Below are positions 1-6,576 of a stretch of 17,201 nucleotides of DNA, piece by piece (the first letter of the stretch is position 1; the number at the start of each line of letters is the position of its first letter). A program made the translations under genes and the position numbers. The stretch is taken from the NCBI GenBank assembly GCA_023391895.1, contig JAEWAC010000396.1, positions 1 through 17,201 of the forward strand, given 5' to 3'. Source of the stretch: Bacteroidota bacterium (GTDB lineage Bacteria > Bacteroidota > Bacteroidia > Chitinophagales > Chitinophagaceae). Below the pieces are notes generated by a model that searched no databases, was not told the origin of the DNA, and worked only from the letters and a program-made list of their open reading frames with translations.

Positions 1-702
1 ATATTCAACAATGGCACCGGTACCGCCTTTAACGGTTAAAATACCGGCCACTTTTAAAATCACATCCTTAGCCGAAGTCCAGCCGCTCATTTTACCAGTC
101 AGCTTCACACCAATCAGTTTGGGCATTTTCAGCTCCCAGGGCAGGCCGGCCATTACGTCTACCGCATCGGCACCACCTACACCAATGGCAATCATACCCA
201 GGCCACCGGCGTTAGGCGTATGAGAGTCGGTACCAATCATCATACCACCGGGGAAGGCGTAGTTTTCCAACACCACCTGGTGAATGATACCGGCACCGGG
301 CTTCCAGAAGCCAATGCCATATTTATTGGAAATAGAAGAAAGAAAGTTATACACCTCGGCGTTGACGTCCAGGGCACGGGCCAGGTCTTCGTCGGCACCT
401 ACTTTGGCCTGGATCAGGTGATCGCAGTGAACACTGGAAGGTACCGCCACCTGGCTGCGGCCGCAGGTATCAAACTGCAACAGGGCCATCTGGGCGGTTG
501 CATCCTGCATGGCTACCCGGTCCGGAGCAAAATCAACATAGTCCTTACCTCTTTCAAATACCTGCCGGGCAGGGCTGTAGGTATGGGCATACAAGATTTT
601 TTCCGCCAGTGTTAATGGCCGGTTCAACAAGTTACGGGCGGCAGCAACTTTGCCGGGCAGCTCGCTATAAACTCTTTTTATCAAGTCTAGATCAAATAAC
701 AT
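1..702 (-). CDS. acn: Aconitate hydratase, mitochondrial type (N-terminal part, runs off the window)
   Basis: Aconitase interconverts citrate and isocitrate in the TCA cycle using a [4Fe-4S] cluster, in the cytoplasm. Reading from ATG at 702 the frame stays open to base 1, giving 234 residues (MLFDLDLIKRVYSELPGK...). Family landmarks of the eukaryotic mitochondrial/Bacteroidota type are visible: RVAMQDATAQ at 62-71, VHCDHLI at 91-97, GTDSHTPN at 157-164, GVGGADAVDVMAG near 174-187 and GGTGAIVEY at the cut. By motif alignment Q66, D94/H95 and D159-S160-H161 correspond to active-site residues Q72, D100/H101 and D165-S166-H167 of pig mitochondrial aconitase. The cluster-ligand cysteines would lie beyond the window. 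The full protein is usually about 750 residues, so roughly two thirds is missing only because of the window edge. The gene is divergent from the PspC/AraC pair. Confidence 0.96.
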   Translation of the reverse strand, partial: MLFDLDLIKRVYSELPGKVAAARNLLNRPLTLAEKILYAHTYSPARQVFERGKDYVDFAPDRVAMQDATAQMALLQFDTCGRSQVAVPSSVHCDHLIQAKVGADEDLARALDVNAEVYNFLSSISNKYGIGFWKPGAGIIHQVVLENYAFPGGMMIGTDSHTPNAGGLGMIAIGVGGADAVDVMAGLPWELKMPKLIGVKLTGKMSGWTSAKDVILKVAGILTVKGGTGAIVEY

Positions 703-733
703 GGATACATTTTTAAGAATACATATACAATAC

Positions 734-749
734 AGGCACTCCATTTGCA
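734..749 (+). promoter_or_regulatory. Sigma54-like -24/-12 element facing the PspC gene
   Basis: AGGCACTCCATTTGCA agrees with the sigma54 consensus TGGCACG-N4-TTGCA except at two flanking positions and has the invariant GG-N10-GC spacing. It would start transcription near 760, about 100 nt before the PspC ATG. A single match of this length can arise by chance, and no enhancer-binding protein is encoded nearby. Confidence 0.3.
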
Positions 750-763
750 GGAAAACCGGTATC

Positions 764-778
764 GCACCAAAGTGGTGC
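764..778. promoter_or_regulatory. Palindromic operator-like site GCACCA-AAG-TGGTGC
   Basis: A perfect 6-bp inverted repeat with a 3-bp centre directly abuts the putative aconitase -7 box and covers the expected transcription start. That is a classic repressor position. The half-site GCACCA/TGGTGC also resembles the NtrC-type half-site known from enterobacteria, but no regulator can be named from this window. Confidence 0.4.
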
Positions 779-785
779 AAATTTA
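778..785 (-). promoter_or_regulatory. Putative -7 box (TAAATTTG) of the aconitase promoter
   Basis: On the minus strand, TAAATTTG matches the Bacteroidota housekeeping -7 consensus TAnnTTTG exactly. It would start transcription about 70 nt before the aconitase ATG. No clear TTG -33 element lies at the usual distance, so the call rests on the -7 box and its position. Confidence 0.45.
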
Positions 786-857
786 CTTAAAATCACCTTA
801 AACTTTAATAAGAGTTATGATGATTGCGAAAGGATTTAATTTTTTTAAATTAGCTTT

Positions 858-1079
858 ATGAAGCAGCTAAAGAATTTCATAGAATGGCAGGCATTTGGCG
901 TTTGCGCCGCCCTGGGCGAAAAAATGGGAATTGCTACCTCCCGTATTCGTATGTGGTTCATTTACATTTCTTTTCTTACCCTGGGCTCCCCGGTAATTAT
1001 TTATATGATTATGGCTTTTTGGATGAACATGAAAAGATACATTTTAGCTGCCCGCCGTAACCCGATACGGTACTTATGA
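858..1079 (+). CDS. PspC-domain small inner-membrane protein
   Basis: This 73-residue protein is almost entirely a PspC domain. It has the typical opening GVCAALGEKMGIATSRIRMWFIY (residues 14-36, given here only as a landmark) followed by one strongly hydrophobic segment at about 34-56 and a basic C-terminal tail. PspC proteins are inner-membrane partners in the phage-shock/envelope-stress response in proteobacteria. In Bacteroidota, short stand-alone PspC-domain proteins are common and their roles are less clear. The gene starts with ATG after an AT-rich leader with no obvious ribosome binding site. The AraC-type regulator begins only 16 nt after its stop, so the two probably form one transcript. 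No PspA or PspB is present here. Confidence 0.85.
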   Translation: MKQLKNFIEWQAFGVCAALGEKMGIATSRIRMWFIYISFLTLGSPVIIYMIMAFWMNMKRYILAARRNPIRYL

Positions 1080-1095
1080 CAATGAAGGGCTACTA

Positions 1096-2085
1096 ATGAA
1101 TTCAATACGCTACCAACTTACTTCCTACACCGACATTTTTGCCAAGCTGGCCGTCTTGTTTCAAACCACGGTCAGCGACAACCGGTTTGACATCCCGCCC
1201 CACTTGGGCCAGGGCTTTTTTAAACTGGCACAGCTAAACAACGGGCTGGAAGCCATAATCTATGACTTTTCGCTGAAGGACAATTTCGTGTTAAGCCGCG
1301 AAAAAAACGACAAGGAATACTACACCCTGGTGCTGGACGAGGTCAGCGTCACCAACGGCCTGAGCATTTCTATTGACGCCGACAAACTGCCGGCAGACGT
1401 GATCCGGCCTTCGGTTTTTTATCTCACCAGCTTTTTGTTTGACGTGGAAACCGTATTGCAAAAAAATGTTCATATCCGGGGCACACGCATCATGCTGACA
1501 GAGGCCTGGATGCGCCAGTACCTGCATCTGGATGAAAAAGAAAGCGTACTGGAACGATACATCCACCTGAAAGCCGCTGGCATCAATTACAAATCCGTAG
1601 ATGAAGAAACCCAGGAGTTGCTGCACGACCTGGTGAAGGACGATGATATACCGCCGCTATTTTACATCAACAAACTCCTAAGGGTGGTGGAGCTCTTTTT
1701 TGCCTGGCTGTTTGATGAAATGAAGGTGCTTTCCGAGCGAAGCGGCATCAGCCGTCACGATATTGAAATGGCGCAAAAGGTGGAAAACATCCTCACCCAG
1801 GACATTACCAAACTACCGCCCACCATTAAAGAACTGGCCAAGGAAGTAGCCATGAGCGAATCCAAACTAAAAAAGGTCTTTAAATCGGTATACGGGCTGC
1901 CGCCTTACGAGTATTACCAAAAGCAGCGCATGCAGAAAGCCCGGGTGATGCTGCTGTCGGGCAATTACTCCATCAAAGACATTGGCTATACCCTGGGCTA
2001 CTCCAACCTGAGCAATTTTACCCTGGCGTTTAAAAAGGTATATGACAAACTGCCCAGCGATGTGCTGAAAAGCGCGGCTAAATAA
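1096..2085 (+). CDS. AraC-family transcriptional regulator
   Basis: This is a 329-residue cytoplasmic DNA-binding protein. The C-terminal third is a typical AraC/XylS domain with two helix-turn-helices: TIKELAKEVAMSESKLKKVF at about 243-262 and a second around IKDIGYTLGYSNLSNFTLAFKK at 293-314 that carries the conserved IGYTLGYSNLSNF signature. The N-terminal ~220 residues have no recognised sensor motif. Their alternating beta and helical character (ligand-binding or dimerisation) is only a guess. It lies 16 nt behind the PspC gene, suggesting co-transcription and perhaps a link to envelope state, but its targets cannot be read from the sequence. Its TAA overlaps the end of the convergent cysteine desulfurase gene by 8 bp. 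Confidence 0.92.
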   Translation: MNSIRYQLTSYTDIFAKLAVLFQTTVSDNRFDIPPHLGQGFFKLAQLNNGLEAIIYDFSLKDNFVLSREKNDKEYYTLVLDEVSVTNGLSISIDADKLPADVIRPSVFYLTSFLFDVETVLQKNVHIRGTRIMLTEAWMRQYLHLDEKESVLERYIHLKAAGINYKSVDEETQELLHDLVKDDDIPPLFYINKLLRVVELFFAWLFDEMKVLSERSGISRHDIEMAQKVENILTQDITKLPPTIKELAKEVAMSESKLKKVFKSVYGLPPYEYYQKQRMQKARVMLLSGNYSIKDIGYTLGYSNLSNFTLAFKKVYDKLPSDVLKSAAK

Positions 2086-3205
2086 GCCCTTTTAGTTTTT
2101 CCACCACGGCGTCAATTTCTTCTTTGGTGTTGTACTTGCTGAAGGAAAAACGAACCGTCATGTGCTGGTCGCTTTTTTTCAGGGCTTTAATCACGTGCGA
2201 ACCGGCATCGGCGCCGCTGCTGCAGGCACTGCCGCCTGAGGCACATATATTATTGATATCCAGGTTAAACAGGAGCATTTCGGACTTGGCCGTTTTGGGA
2301 AAGCATACGCTCAACACCGTATACAGGGTTTCACCGTTTTGCACACAGTTAAAGCTTACACCAGGTATGGCGTTTTGAAGTCTTTCCTTCATGTAAGCTC
2401 TCAGCTCTTTAATATAAGCACTATCCCGCTCATAATTGGCCGTGGCTAGCTCCAGCGCCTTGGCAAAACCTACAATACCGTATACGTTTTCGGTGCCGGC
2501 CCGCATGTTGCGTTCCTGCCCGCCGCCCAGTATAAAAGGCCGGATGGTGATGTTTTCGTTGACGTACAAAATACCGGTACCCTTGGGGCCATGAAACTTA
2601 TGCCCTGCCGCCGAAATAAAATGAATATACAGCCCACTTAAATTGATGGGATAATGCCCGACCGTTTGTACACAGTCCGAATGAAAGATGGCATCATATT
2701 TTTTACAGAGCTCCCCTACCTTTTTGATGCTCAGCAGTACGCCGATTTCATTGTTAGCGTGCATCAGGGTCACCAGGCATTTACCGTTATCATTCATGAG
2801 CTGCGCTTCCAGGTCTTCGTAATCCACCTGCCCATCTGGTTTCAGCGCTACATAGGAAACGGTTACGGTTTTTTCGTGCCCGTAGTGCTCTACGGTATGC
2901 AGCACGGCGTGGTGCTCGATTGGCGATGTAATGATGTGGGTACAGCCCAAGTCGCGGATGGCGGCGGCAATAGCGGTATTGTTGCTTTCAGTGCCACCTG
3001 AGGTAAAAAAGATTTCGCCGGGTTTGCAGCCCAGCAACTTCGCTACCGTTTTGCGGGCATTTTCAATCGCCAGCCTTGTTTCGCGGCCATAAGAATAGAT
3101 CGACGAAGGATTGCCAAAATGGGTTTGCATGTAGGGCAACATGGTGGCTAACACTTCGGGATCAAGAGGCGTAGTGGCGGCATTGTCCAGATAAATACGG
3201 TCCAT
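2078..3205 (-). CDS. Cysteine desulfurase (NifS/IscS family)
   Basis: This PLP enzyme removes sulfur from cysteine as a persulfide for Fe-S cluster assembly and tRNA or cofactor thiolation, in the cytoplasm. Starting at ATG 3205 it has 375 residues and opens with the family start MDRIYLDNAATTPLDPEV. Key sites are H99 in EHHAV, D177 in HSDCVQ, PLP lysine K203 in GHKFHGPKG, RAGTEN at 235-240 and the catalytic cysteine C328 in GSACSSG, followed by SHVIKAL. An upstream ATG (3217) and a TTG (3229) are in frame, but homologues normally begin at the MDRIYLDNAATT position. It stands alone here, without IscU, IscA or SufE partners, so whether it serves general Fe-S assembly or tRNA thiolation is open. 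A TATCTTTG box lies 73-80 bp upstream. Confidence 0.95.
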   Translation of the reverse strand: MDRIYLDNAATTPLDPEVLATMLPYMQTHFGNPSSIYSYGRETRLAIENARKTVAKLLGCKPGEIFFTSGGTESNNTAIAAAIRDLGCTHIITSPIEHHAVLHTVEHYGHEKTVTVSYVALKPDGQVDYEDLEAQLMNDNGKCLVTLMHANNEIGVLLSIKKVGELCKKYDAIFHSDCVQTVGHYPINLSGLYIHFISAAGHKFHGPKGTGILYVNENITIRPFILGGGQERNMRAGTENVYGIVGFAKALELATANYERDSAYIKELRAYMKERLQNAIPGVSFNCVQNGETLYTVLSVCFPKTAKSEMLLFNLDINNICASGGSACSSGADAGSHVIKALKKSDQHMTVRFSFSKYNTKEEIDAVVEKLKGLI

Positions 3206-3277
3206 AGCGAAATACATAAGTGGCTGCAATCCTGTTCAGCTCCGGCAGCGCAACAACGGTTAATTTTTAAGAATGCG

Positions 3278-3285
3278 CAAAGATA
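3278..3285 (-). promoter_or_regulatory. Putative -7 box (TATCTTTG) for the cysteine desulfurase gene
   Basis: This is an exact match to TAnnTTTG on the minus strand, 73-80 bp before the chosen ATG. It predicts a leader of about 65 nt. No TTG -33 element is evident upstream. Confidence 0.45.
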
Positions 3286-3640
3286 AGAAATCCGGAAGGA
3301 AGCAGAAGGCGGAACGCGGAAGGCAAAATGAAGAATGAAGAATTAAAAATGAAAAAGGCAGAAAGCTGAAAGCTTAAGGCTAAAAGCAGAATGCCTGGTT
3401 CAGCGCCTTATCCCGCGTTAACTTAAAACATTTATTGCTGTAGGAAAAGATTAGCGGGATACAGCGCCTGCAGTATTTTGCCTTAACTCGCAACAAGATT
3501 TGAACTTCTTGAAAAGTCCATACCTGTAAAAAGATTATGAATAATCTACAAATCATAATGCAGGATACACTCAGGAATGAGGGTTGCTGTGCGGGGGCCG
3601 GCCAAAGGGGCGGAGCGATCGGGTTGGCCTTGAACTTTTT

Positions 3641-3669
3641 GCTTACTGTTTCGGGGAGAAAAAGTAAGC
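3641..3669. repeat. Hairpin GCTTACT...AGTAAGC closing a GC-rich intergenic element
   Basis: 3641-3651 and 3659-3669 are inverted copies of 11 bp with one mismatch, separated by 7 nt. The preceding 3590-3640 segment is unusually GC-rich for this spacer. From memory, similar GCTTAC...GTAAGC hairpin sequences recur in Bacteroidota intergenic regions, but that was not checked. Confidence 0.4.
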
Positions 3670-3755
3670 AGCGCTAACTATCGTAAGATCAAATCATAGT
3701 TATAGGAGCTTTTCACAAGAACTCAAATATGGGTTTTTAAAGAAGTTACAAGGAG

Positions 3756-3776
3756 ATGCTGAAACCAGTTCAGCAT
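3756..3776. repeat. Short hairpin repeat ATGCTGAA-N5-TTCAGCAT
   Basis: A perfect 8-bp inverted repeat with the 5-nt loop ACCAG, followed by GACAGG. This type of sequence often yields spurious peptides beginning MLKPVQHD and looks like a dispersed non-coding repeat rather than part of a gene. Confidence 0.5.
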
Positions 3777-3944
3777 GACAGGTGGGAGAAGCGTTATGAT
3801 TTCTTTACAACGCCATATGAGCACCATATGATCAATAAAAATAAGGATAATAGCTGCGGATTATTATCAGCCTTCTACCCCAACCAACCAATACTTTATG
3901 CAACCGGAGCACAAAAACCGTATGGCGGCCACGCCCCAACAACA

Positions 3945-3987
3945 AAAAACCTTTTAAAACCCCATATAGGAATTTTAAAAGGTTTTT
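3945..3987 (-). terminator. Long AT-rich terminator hairpin after the GlmM-type gene
   Basis: 3945-3959 and 3973-3987 are perfect 15-bp inverted repeats (AAAAACCTTTTAAAA and its complement) around a 13-nt loop containing CCCATAT. On the minus strand the hairpin ends in a T run, 20-62 nt past the stop of the phosphohexomutase. It works as a terminator by position. The loop carries the CCCATAT word shared with the dispersed repeats near 8560, 13110, 16885 and 17120. Confidence 0.65.
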
Positions 3988-4006
3988 AAAAATGCTATAG
4001 TAGCTT

Positions 4007-5395
4007 TTAAATAAACTCCTTGATGTCCTGCATCAGGCGGTTGGCAATATTGTTGGCCGTTGTTTCAAACGAGCTTTCTGCATAAATGCGGATGATCGGC
4101 TCAGTGTTAGACGTACGCAGGTGCACCCAGTCCGTGTCAAACTCAATCTTCAGCCCGTCTTCCGTATTCACCGGATTGTTTTTGTATTTCTTTTTGATCT
4201 TTTCAAAAATCTGCTGCACATCCAGGTCTTTCTGCAGCTCAATCTTGTTTTTGGAAATAAAATAATCCGGGTAGTTGCCTCTTAAAGATTTCAGGCTTTT
4301 TTTATGTTCAGCCAGCAGCGACAGGAAAAGACCAATGCCAATCAGCGCATCGCGGCCATAATGAAAGTCGGGGACAATAATACCGCCGTTGCCTTCGCCA
4401 CCAATCACGGCATTCACCGCCTTCATTTTAGCTACCACGTTTACCTCGCCTACGGCAGAAGGAAAATACTCGCCGCCCTGTTTGAGGGTAATTTCTTTCA
4501 GGGCCTTGGTGCTGCTCATATTGCTCACCGTGTTGCCCGGTCTTTTGCCCAGGATATAATCGGCCACCGCTACCAGGGTGTATTCCTCGCCAAACATGGA
4601 GCCGTCTTCGCAAACAAAACACAGGCGGTCCACATCGGGGTCAACGGCTATGCCAAAGTGGGCGTTTTGCTTAACCACCTCATTGCTCAGCTGCGTCAGG
4701 TGTTGCGGCAGGGGCTCCGGGTTGTGCACAAAGCGGCCGGTTACTTCACCATTCAGCACAATCACCTCGCATCCCAGGGCCTCTAACAGTTGCGGCACTA
4801 CCAAGGCGCCGGTAGAGTTGATGCAGTCTACCACCACTTTATAATGCTGCTGCCGCACCAGGTCGGCATTTACCAACGGGTAAGCCAATACGGCATCAAT
4901 ATGTTTTTGCAGGTAGGTTTCGTTTACCGTTACCTTACCCAGCTTTTCCACCTGGGCAAAAGTAAAGGCCTCTTCGCCGGCGCGGGCCAGCACCAGGGCG
5001 CCGGTTTCCGCATCGATAAATTCACCCTGGGCGTTCAGCAGCTTCAGGGCGTTCCATTCTTTGGGGTTATGACTGGCGGTAATAATAATGCCGCCGGCGG
5101 CACCTTCCTGCTGGGTAGCAATTTCTACCGTAGGGGTGGTAGAAAGGCCCAGGTCAATCACGTCTATACCCAAACCCACCAAGGTATTAATGACCAACTG
5201 GCTTACCATGCTGCCGCTGATACGGCCGTCGCGGCCTACCACTATTTTAGCAGGCACGGTTTTGTCGGTTACTTTTTCACAAACAATAGAGCCAAAGGCA
5301 GCGGTAAACTTAACTACATCGATGGGCGACAAGGTTTCACCTGGTTTGCCACCGATGGTGCCTCTAATGCCGGAAATACTCTTTATTAATGCCAC
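4007..5395 (-). CDS. glmM: Phosphohexomutase, GlmM-type phosphoglucosamine mutase
   Basis: This 462-residue alpha-D-phosphohexomutase probably converts glucosamine-6-phosphate to glucosamine-1-phosphate for UDP-GlcNAc, peptidoglycan and LPS synthesis in the cytoplasm. Features in order: SISGIRGTIGG at 6-16; phosphoserine loop TASHNP at 106-111 (S108); metal loop DPDVDR at 252-257; sugar-binding loop GGEGNGG at 332-338; phosphate-binding RTSNTEP at 427-433. The sugar loop is GEGNGG, as in archaeal and Bacteroidota enzymes, instead of GEQSGH of proteobacterial GlmM. A phosphomannomutase or phosphoglucomutase activity therefore cannot be excluded. The start codon is GTG: no ATG lies just upstream in frame, and homologues begin at this position (xALIKSISGIRG). 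It is divergent from the methyltransferase gene. Confidence 0.9.
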   Translation of the reverse strand: MALIKSISGIRGTIGGKPGETLSPIDVVKFTAAFGSIVCEKVTDKTVPAKIVVGRDGRISGSMVSQLVINTLVGLGIDVIDLGLSTTPTVEIATQQEGAAGGIIITASHNPKEWNALKLLNAQGEFIDAETGALVLARAGEEAFTFAQVEKLGKVTVNETYLQKHIDAVLAYPLVNADLVRQQHYKVVVDCINSTGALVVPQLLEALGCEVIVLNGEVTGRFVHNPEPLPQHLTQLSNEVVKQNAHFGIAVDPDVDRLCFVCEDGSMFGEEYTLVAVADYILGKRPGNTVSNMSSTKALKEITLKQGGEYFPSAVGEVNVVAKMKAVNAVIGGEGNGGIIVPDFHYGRDALIGIGLFLSLLAEHKKSLKSLRGNYPDYFISKNKIELQKDLDVQQIFEKIKKKYKNNPVNTEDGLKIEFDTDWVHLRTSNTEPIIRIYAESSFETTANNIANRLMQDIKEFI

Positions 5396-5415
5396 GGAAA
5401 AATTATTAAGGGGGG

Positions 5416-5423
5416 CAAAAATA
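5416..5423 (-). promoter_or_regulatory. Putative -7 box (TATTTTTG) for the GlmM-type gene
   Basis: An exact TAnnTTTG match on the minus strand, 21-28 bp before the GTG start, predicts a very short leader. A -33 TTG is not evident. Confidence 0.45.
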
Positions 5424-5453
5424 CGCTTTTCGGGCTACAGGTGGATGCCAGAA

Positions 5454-5486
5454 TTGCAACTTAGGGGTACTTTGCCTTTACTTTTG
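5454..5486 (+). promoter_or_regulatory. Putative Bacteroidota promoter for the methyltransferase gene
   Basis: TTG at 5454-5456 and TACTTTTG at 5479-5486 are separated by 22 nt, fitting the TTG...TAnnTTTG pattern. The ATG follows 15 nt after the -7 box, so the leader would be only about 10 nt. Confidence 0.55.
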
Positions 5487-5501
5487 TAAAAATTAACGGG
5501 C

Positions 5502-6245
5502 ATGGACGCAACGGAATGGTATCAGCAATGGTTTAGCTCGCCTTTTTATCATAAGCTTTACTTTGACCGCGATGAAAAAGAAGCCGGTAAGTTTATCCTA
5601 CGCCTGCTCCGGCACCTGCAGCCGCAGCCCCACAGCCGCCTGCTGGATGTAGGCTGCGGCAAAGGCCGCCACAGCAAAATACTGGCAGATGGCGGTTTTG
5701 ACGTGACGGGCATCGACATTTCGCAGGAAAGCATCCGGTTTGCCCGCCAGTTTGAAGCCCCCAACCTGCATTTTTTTGTGCACGACATGCGGCTGCCGTT
5801 CTGGGTCAATTATTTTGACTATGCTTTTAACTTTTTTACTTCGTTTGGCTATTTTAAAACCGACCGGGAGCACAACGACGCCATGCGCACCATTGCCACC
5901 AGCCTGAAACCCTCCGGCTGGGTAATGTTTGACTACCTGAACGTGCACTTTGTAGAAGAGCGCCTGGTGCACAACGAAGTAAAGACCATTGACGAAACTA
6001 CTTACGAGATACACCGCTGGCACGACGAGCACCATTTTTTCAAGCGCATCATCATTACCGATCCTTCTTTGGAAAAGCCGGTGGAGTACACTGAAAAAGT
6101 AGCCAAGTTCAACCTGGGCGATTTTACCGATATGCTGGCCTTTCAGAAAATGCAGGTAACCGAAGTATACGGCGACTACAACTTTTCGGCTTATCATATC
6201 AGCAAAACACCCCGCATGATTATACTGGCTCAAAAAGTAGCATAG
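5502..6245 (+). CDS. Class I SAM-dependent methyltransferase, substrate unknown
   Basis: This 247-residue soluble protein has a Rossmann-type methyltransferase core. Motif I is LLDVGCGKGRHS at 47-58 (D49, G51, G53 bind S-adenosylmethionine), the strand-2 acidic motif is VTGIDIS at 68-74, and the third strand motif is VHDMRLPF at 93-100. The N-terminal MDATEWYQQWFSSPFYHKLY is characteristic of a Bacteroidota group of methyltransferases with no fixed assignment. The C-terminal part (about 150-247) inserts extra beta strands after the core and probably forms the substrate pocket. The substrate cannot be deduced. Upstream is the divergent GlmM-type gene with its own promoter. Downstream is a 330-bp spacer, so the gene appears monocistronic. 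Confidence 0.85.
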   Translation: MDATEWYQQWFSSPFYHKLYFDRDEKEAGKFILRLLRHLQPQPHSRLLDVGCGKGRHSKILADGGFDVTGIDISQESIRFARQFEAPNLHFFVHDMRLPFWVNYFDYAFNFFTSFGYFKTDREHNDAMRTIATSLKPSGWVMFDYLNVHFVEERLVHNEVKTIDETTYEIHRWHDEHHFFKRIIITDPSLEKPVEYTEKVAKFNLGDFTDMLAFQKMQVTEVYGDYNFSAYHISKTPRMIILAQKVA

Positions 6246-6300
6246 GGTTTTGAAGTTTTTTTAGCAGCCTGCCCAGTAAAAAAAATGGCAATAAAAAGTA

Positions 6301-6322
6301 GGCGCCCCTCTTGACAGGCGCC
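6301..6322. terminator. Weak hairpin after the methyltransferase gene
   Basis: GGCGCC at 6301-6306 and 6317-6322 pair across a 10-nt loop, in AT-rich surroundings. On the minus strand a T-rich stretch follows; on the plus strand A-rich sequence follows. It may end the methyltransferase transcript or do nothing. Confidence 0.3.
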
Positions 6323-6347
6323 ATAAAATAGATTATCTTAATATACA

Positions 6348-6389
6348 ATAGTTCTACTGCTACTTCTTATAGTTATACTGCTACTTCTT
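6348..6389. repeat. Tandem duplication of a 21-bp unit upstream of the serine hydrolase gene
   Basis: Two directly adjacent 21-bp copies (6348-6368 and 6369-6389) differ at one base. The unit begins ATAGTT and ends GCTACTTCTT. The period is two helical turns, and the copies lie about 190-230 bp before the hydrolase ATG. The rest of 6246-6576 holds the weak hairpin and an ATAGGGTTTTGAA word at 6242-6254. I see no gene in it. Confidence 0.75.
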
Positions 6390-6576
6390 CGGAAACTACA
6401 GTGGCTAGTTTTCAGTGCATTTCTGATTTTTTATGATTTACAGGCAAAGATCAACCTAATGGTTGTTTTTACCTGCCATATTTAATAGTGCCTCTCACGG
6501 ATTGTGCACTGCTGCAAGCAATAAGGCAGGATTGTATCTGGCGATGCTTTGTTAATACAAATAAAACCAAACAGTC

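Larger units (their letters stand above)
3290..3940. other. Repeat-rich intergenic region without a supported gene
   Basis: I see no credible coding sequence here. 3290-3395 is purine-rich low-complexity DNA (repeated AGAAGG, GAATGAAGAA and AAAGCTGAAAGC words). 3409-3416 and 3454-3461 form an 8-bp inverted repeat (TATCCCGC/GCGGGATA). 3590-3669 is a GC-rich stretch ending in a hairpin. 3756-3776 is a short perfect hairpin. 3727-3740 has a solitary ATATGGGTTTTTAAA box like those in the repeat families found elsewhere in the window. Confidence 0.6.

Noticed and set aside
220..716. Plus-strand frames over the aconitase region
   Set aside because: The minus strand translates into continuous aconitase sequence with correct active-site motifs.
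1291..1626. 111-codon frame antisense to the AraC gene
   Set aside because: Shadow of a well-supported gene with no motif of its own.
3217..3229. Longer cysteine desulfurase starting at TTG 3229 or ATG 3217
   Set aside because: Family proteins begin right before the IYLDNAATT motif, which the ATG at 3205 provides.
3756..3989. 77-codon frame beginning MLKPVQHDR
   Set aside because: It starts inside a repeat hairpin and ends inside the terminator hairpin of the neighbouring gene. Its composition is not protein-like, and MLKPVQHD-type peptides are common spurious products of dispersed repeats.
5598..6233. 211-codon frame antisense to the methyltransferase
   Set aside because: It is a mirror of a GC-biased coding sequence. 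The sense frame has all methyltransferase motifs.
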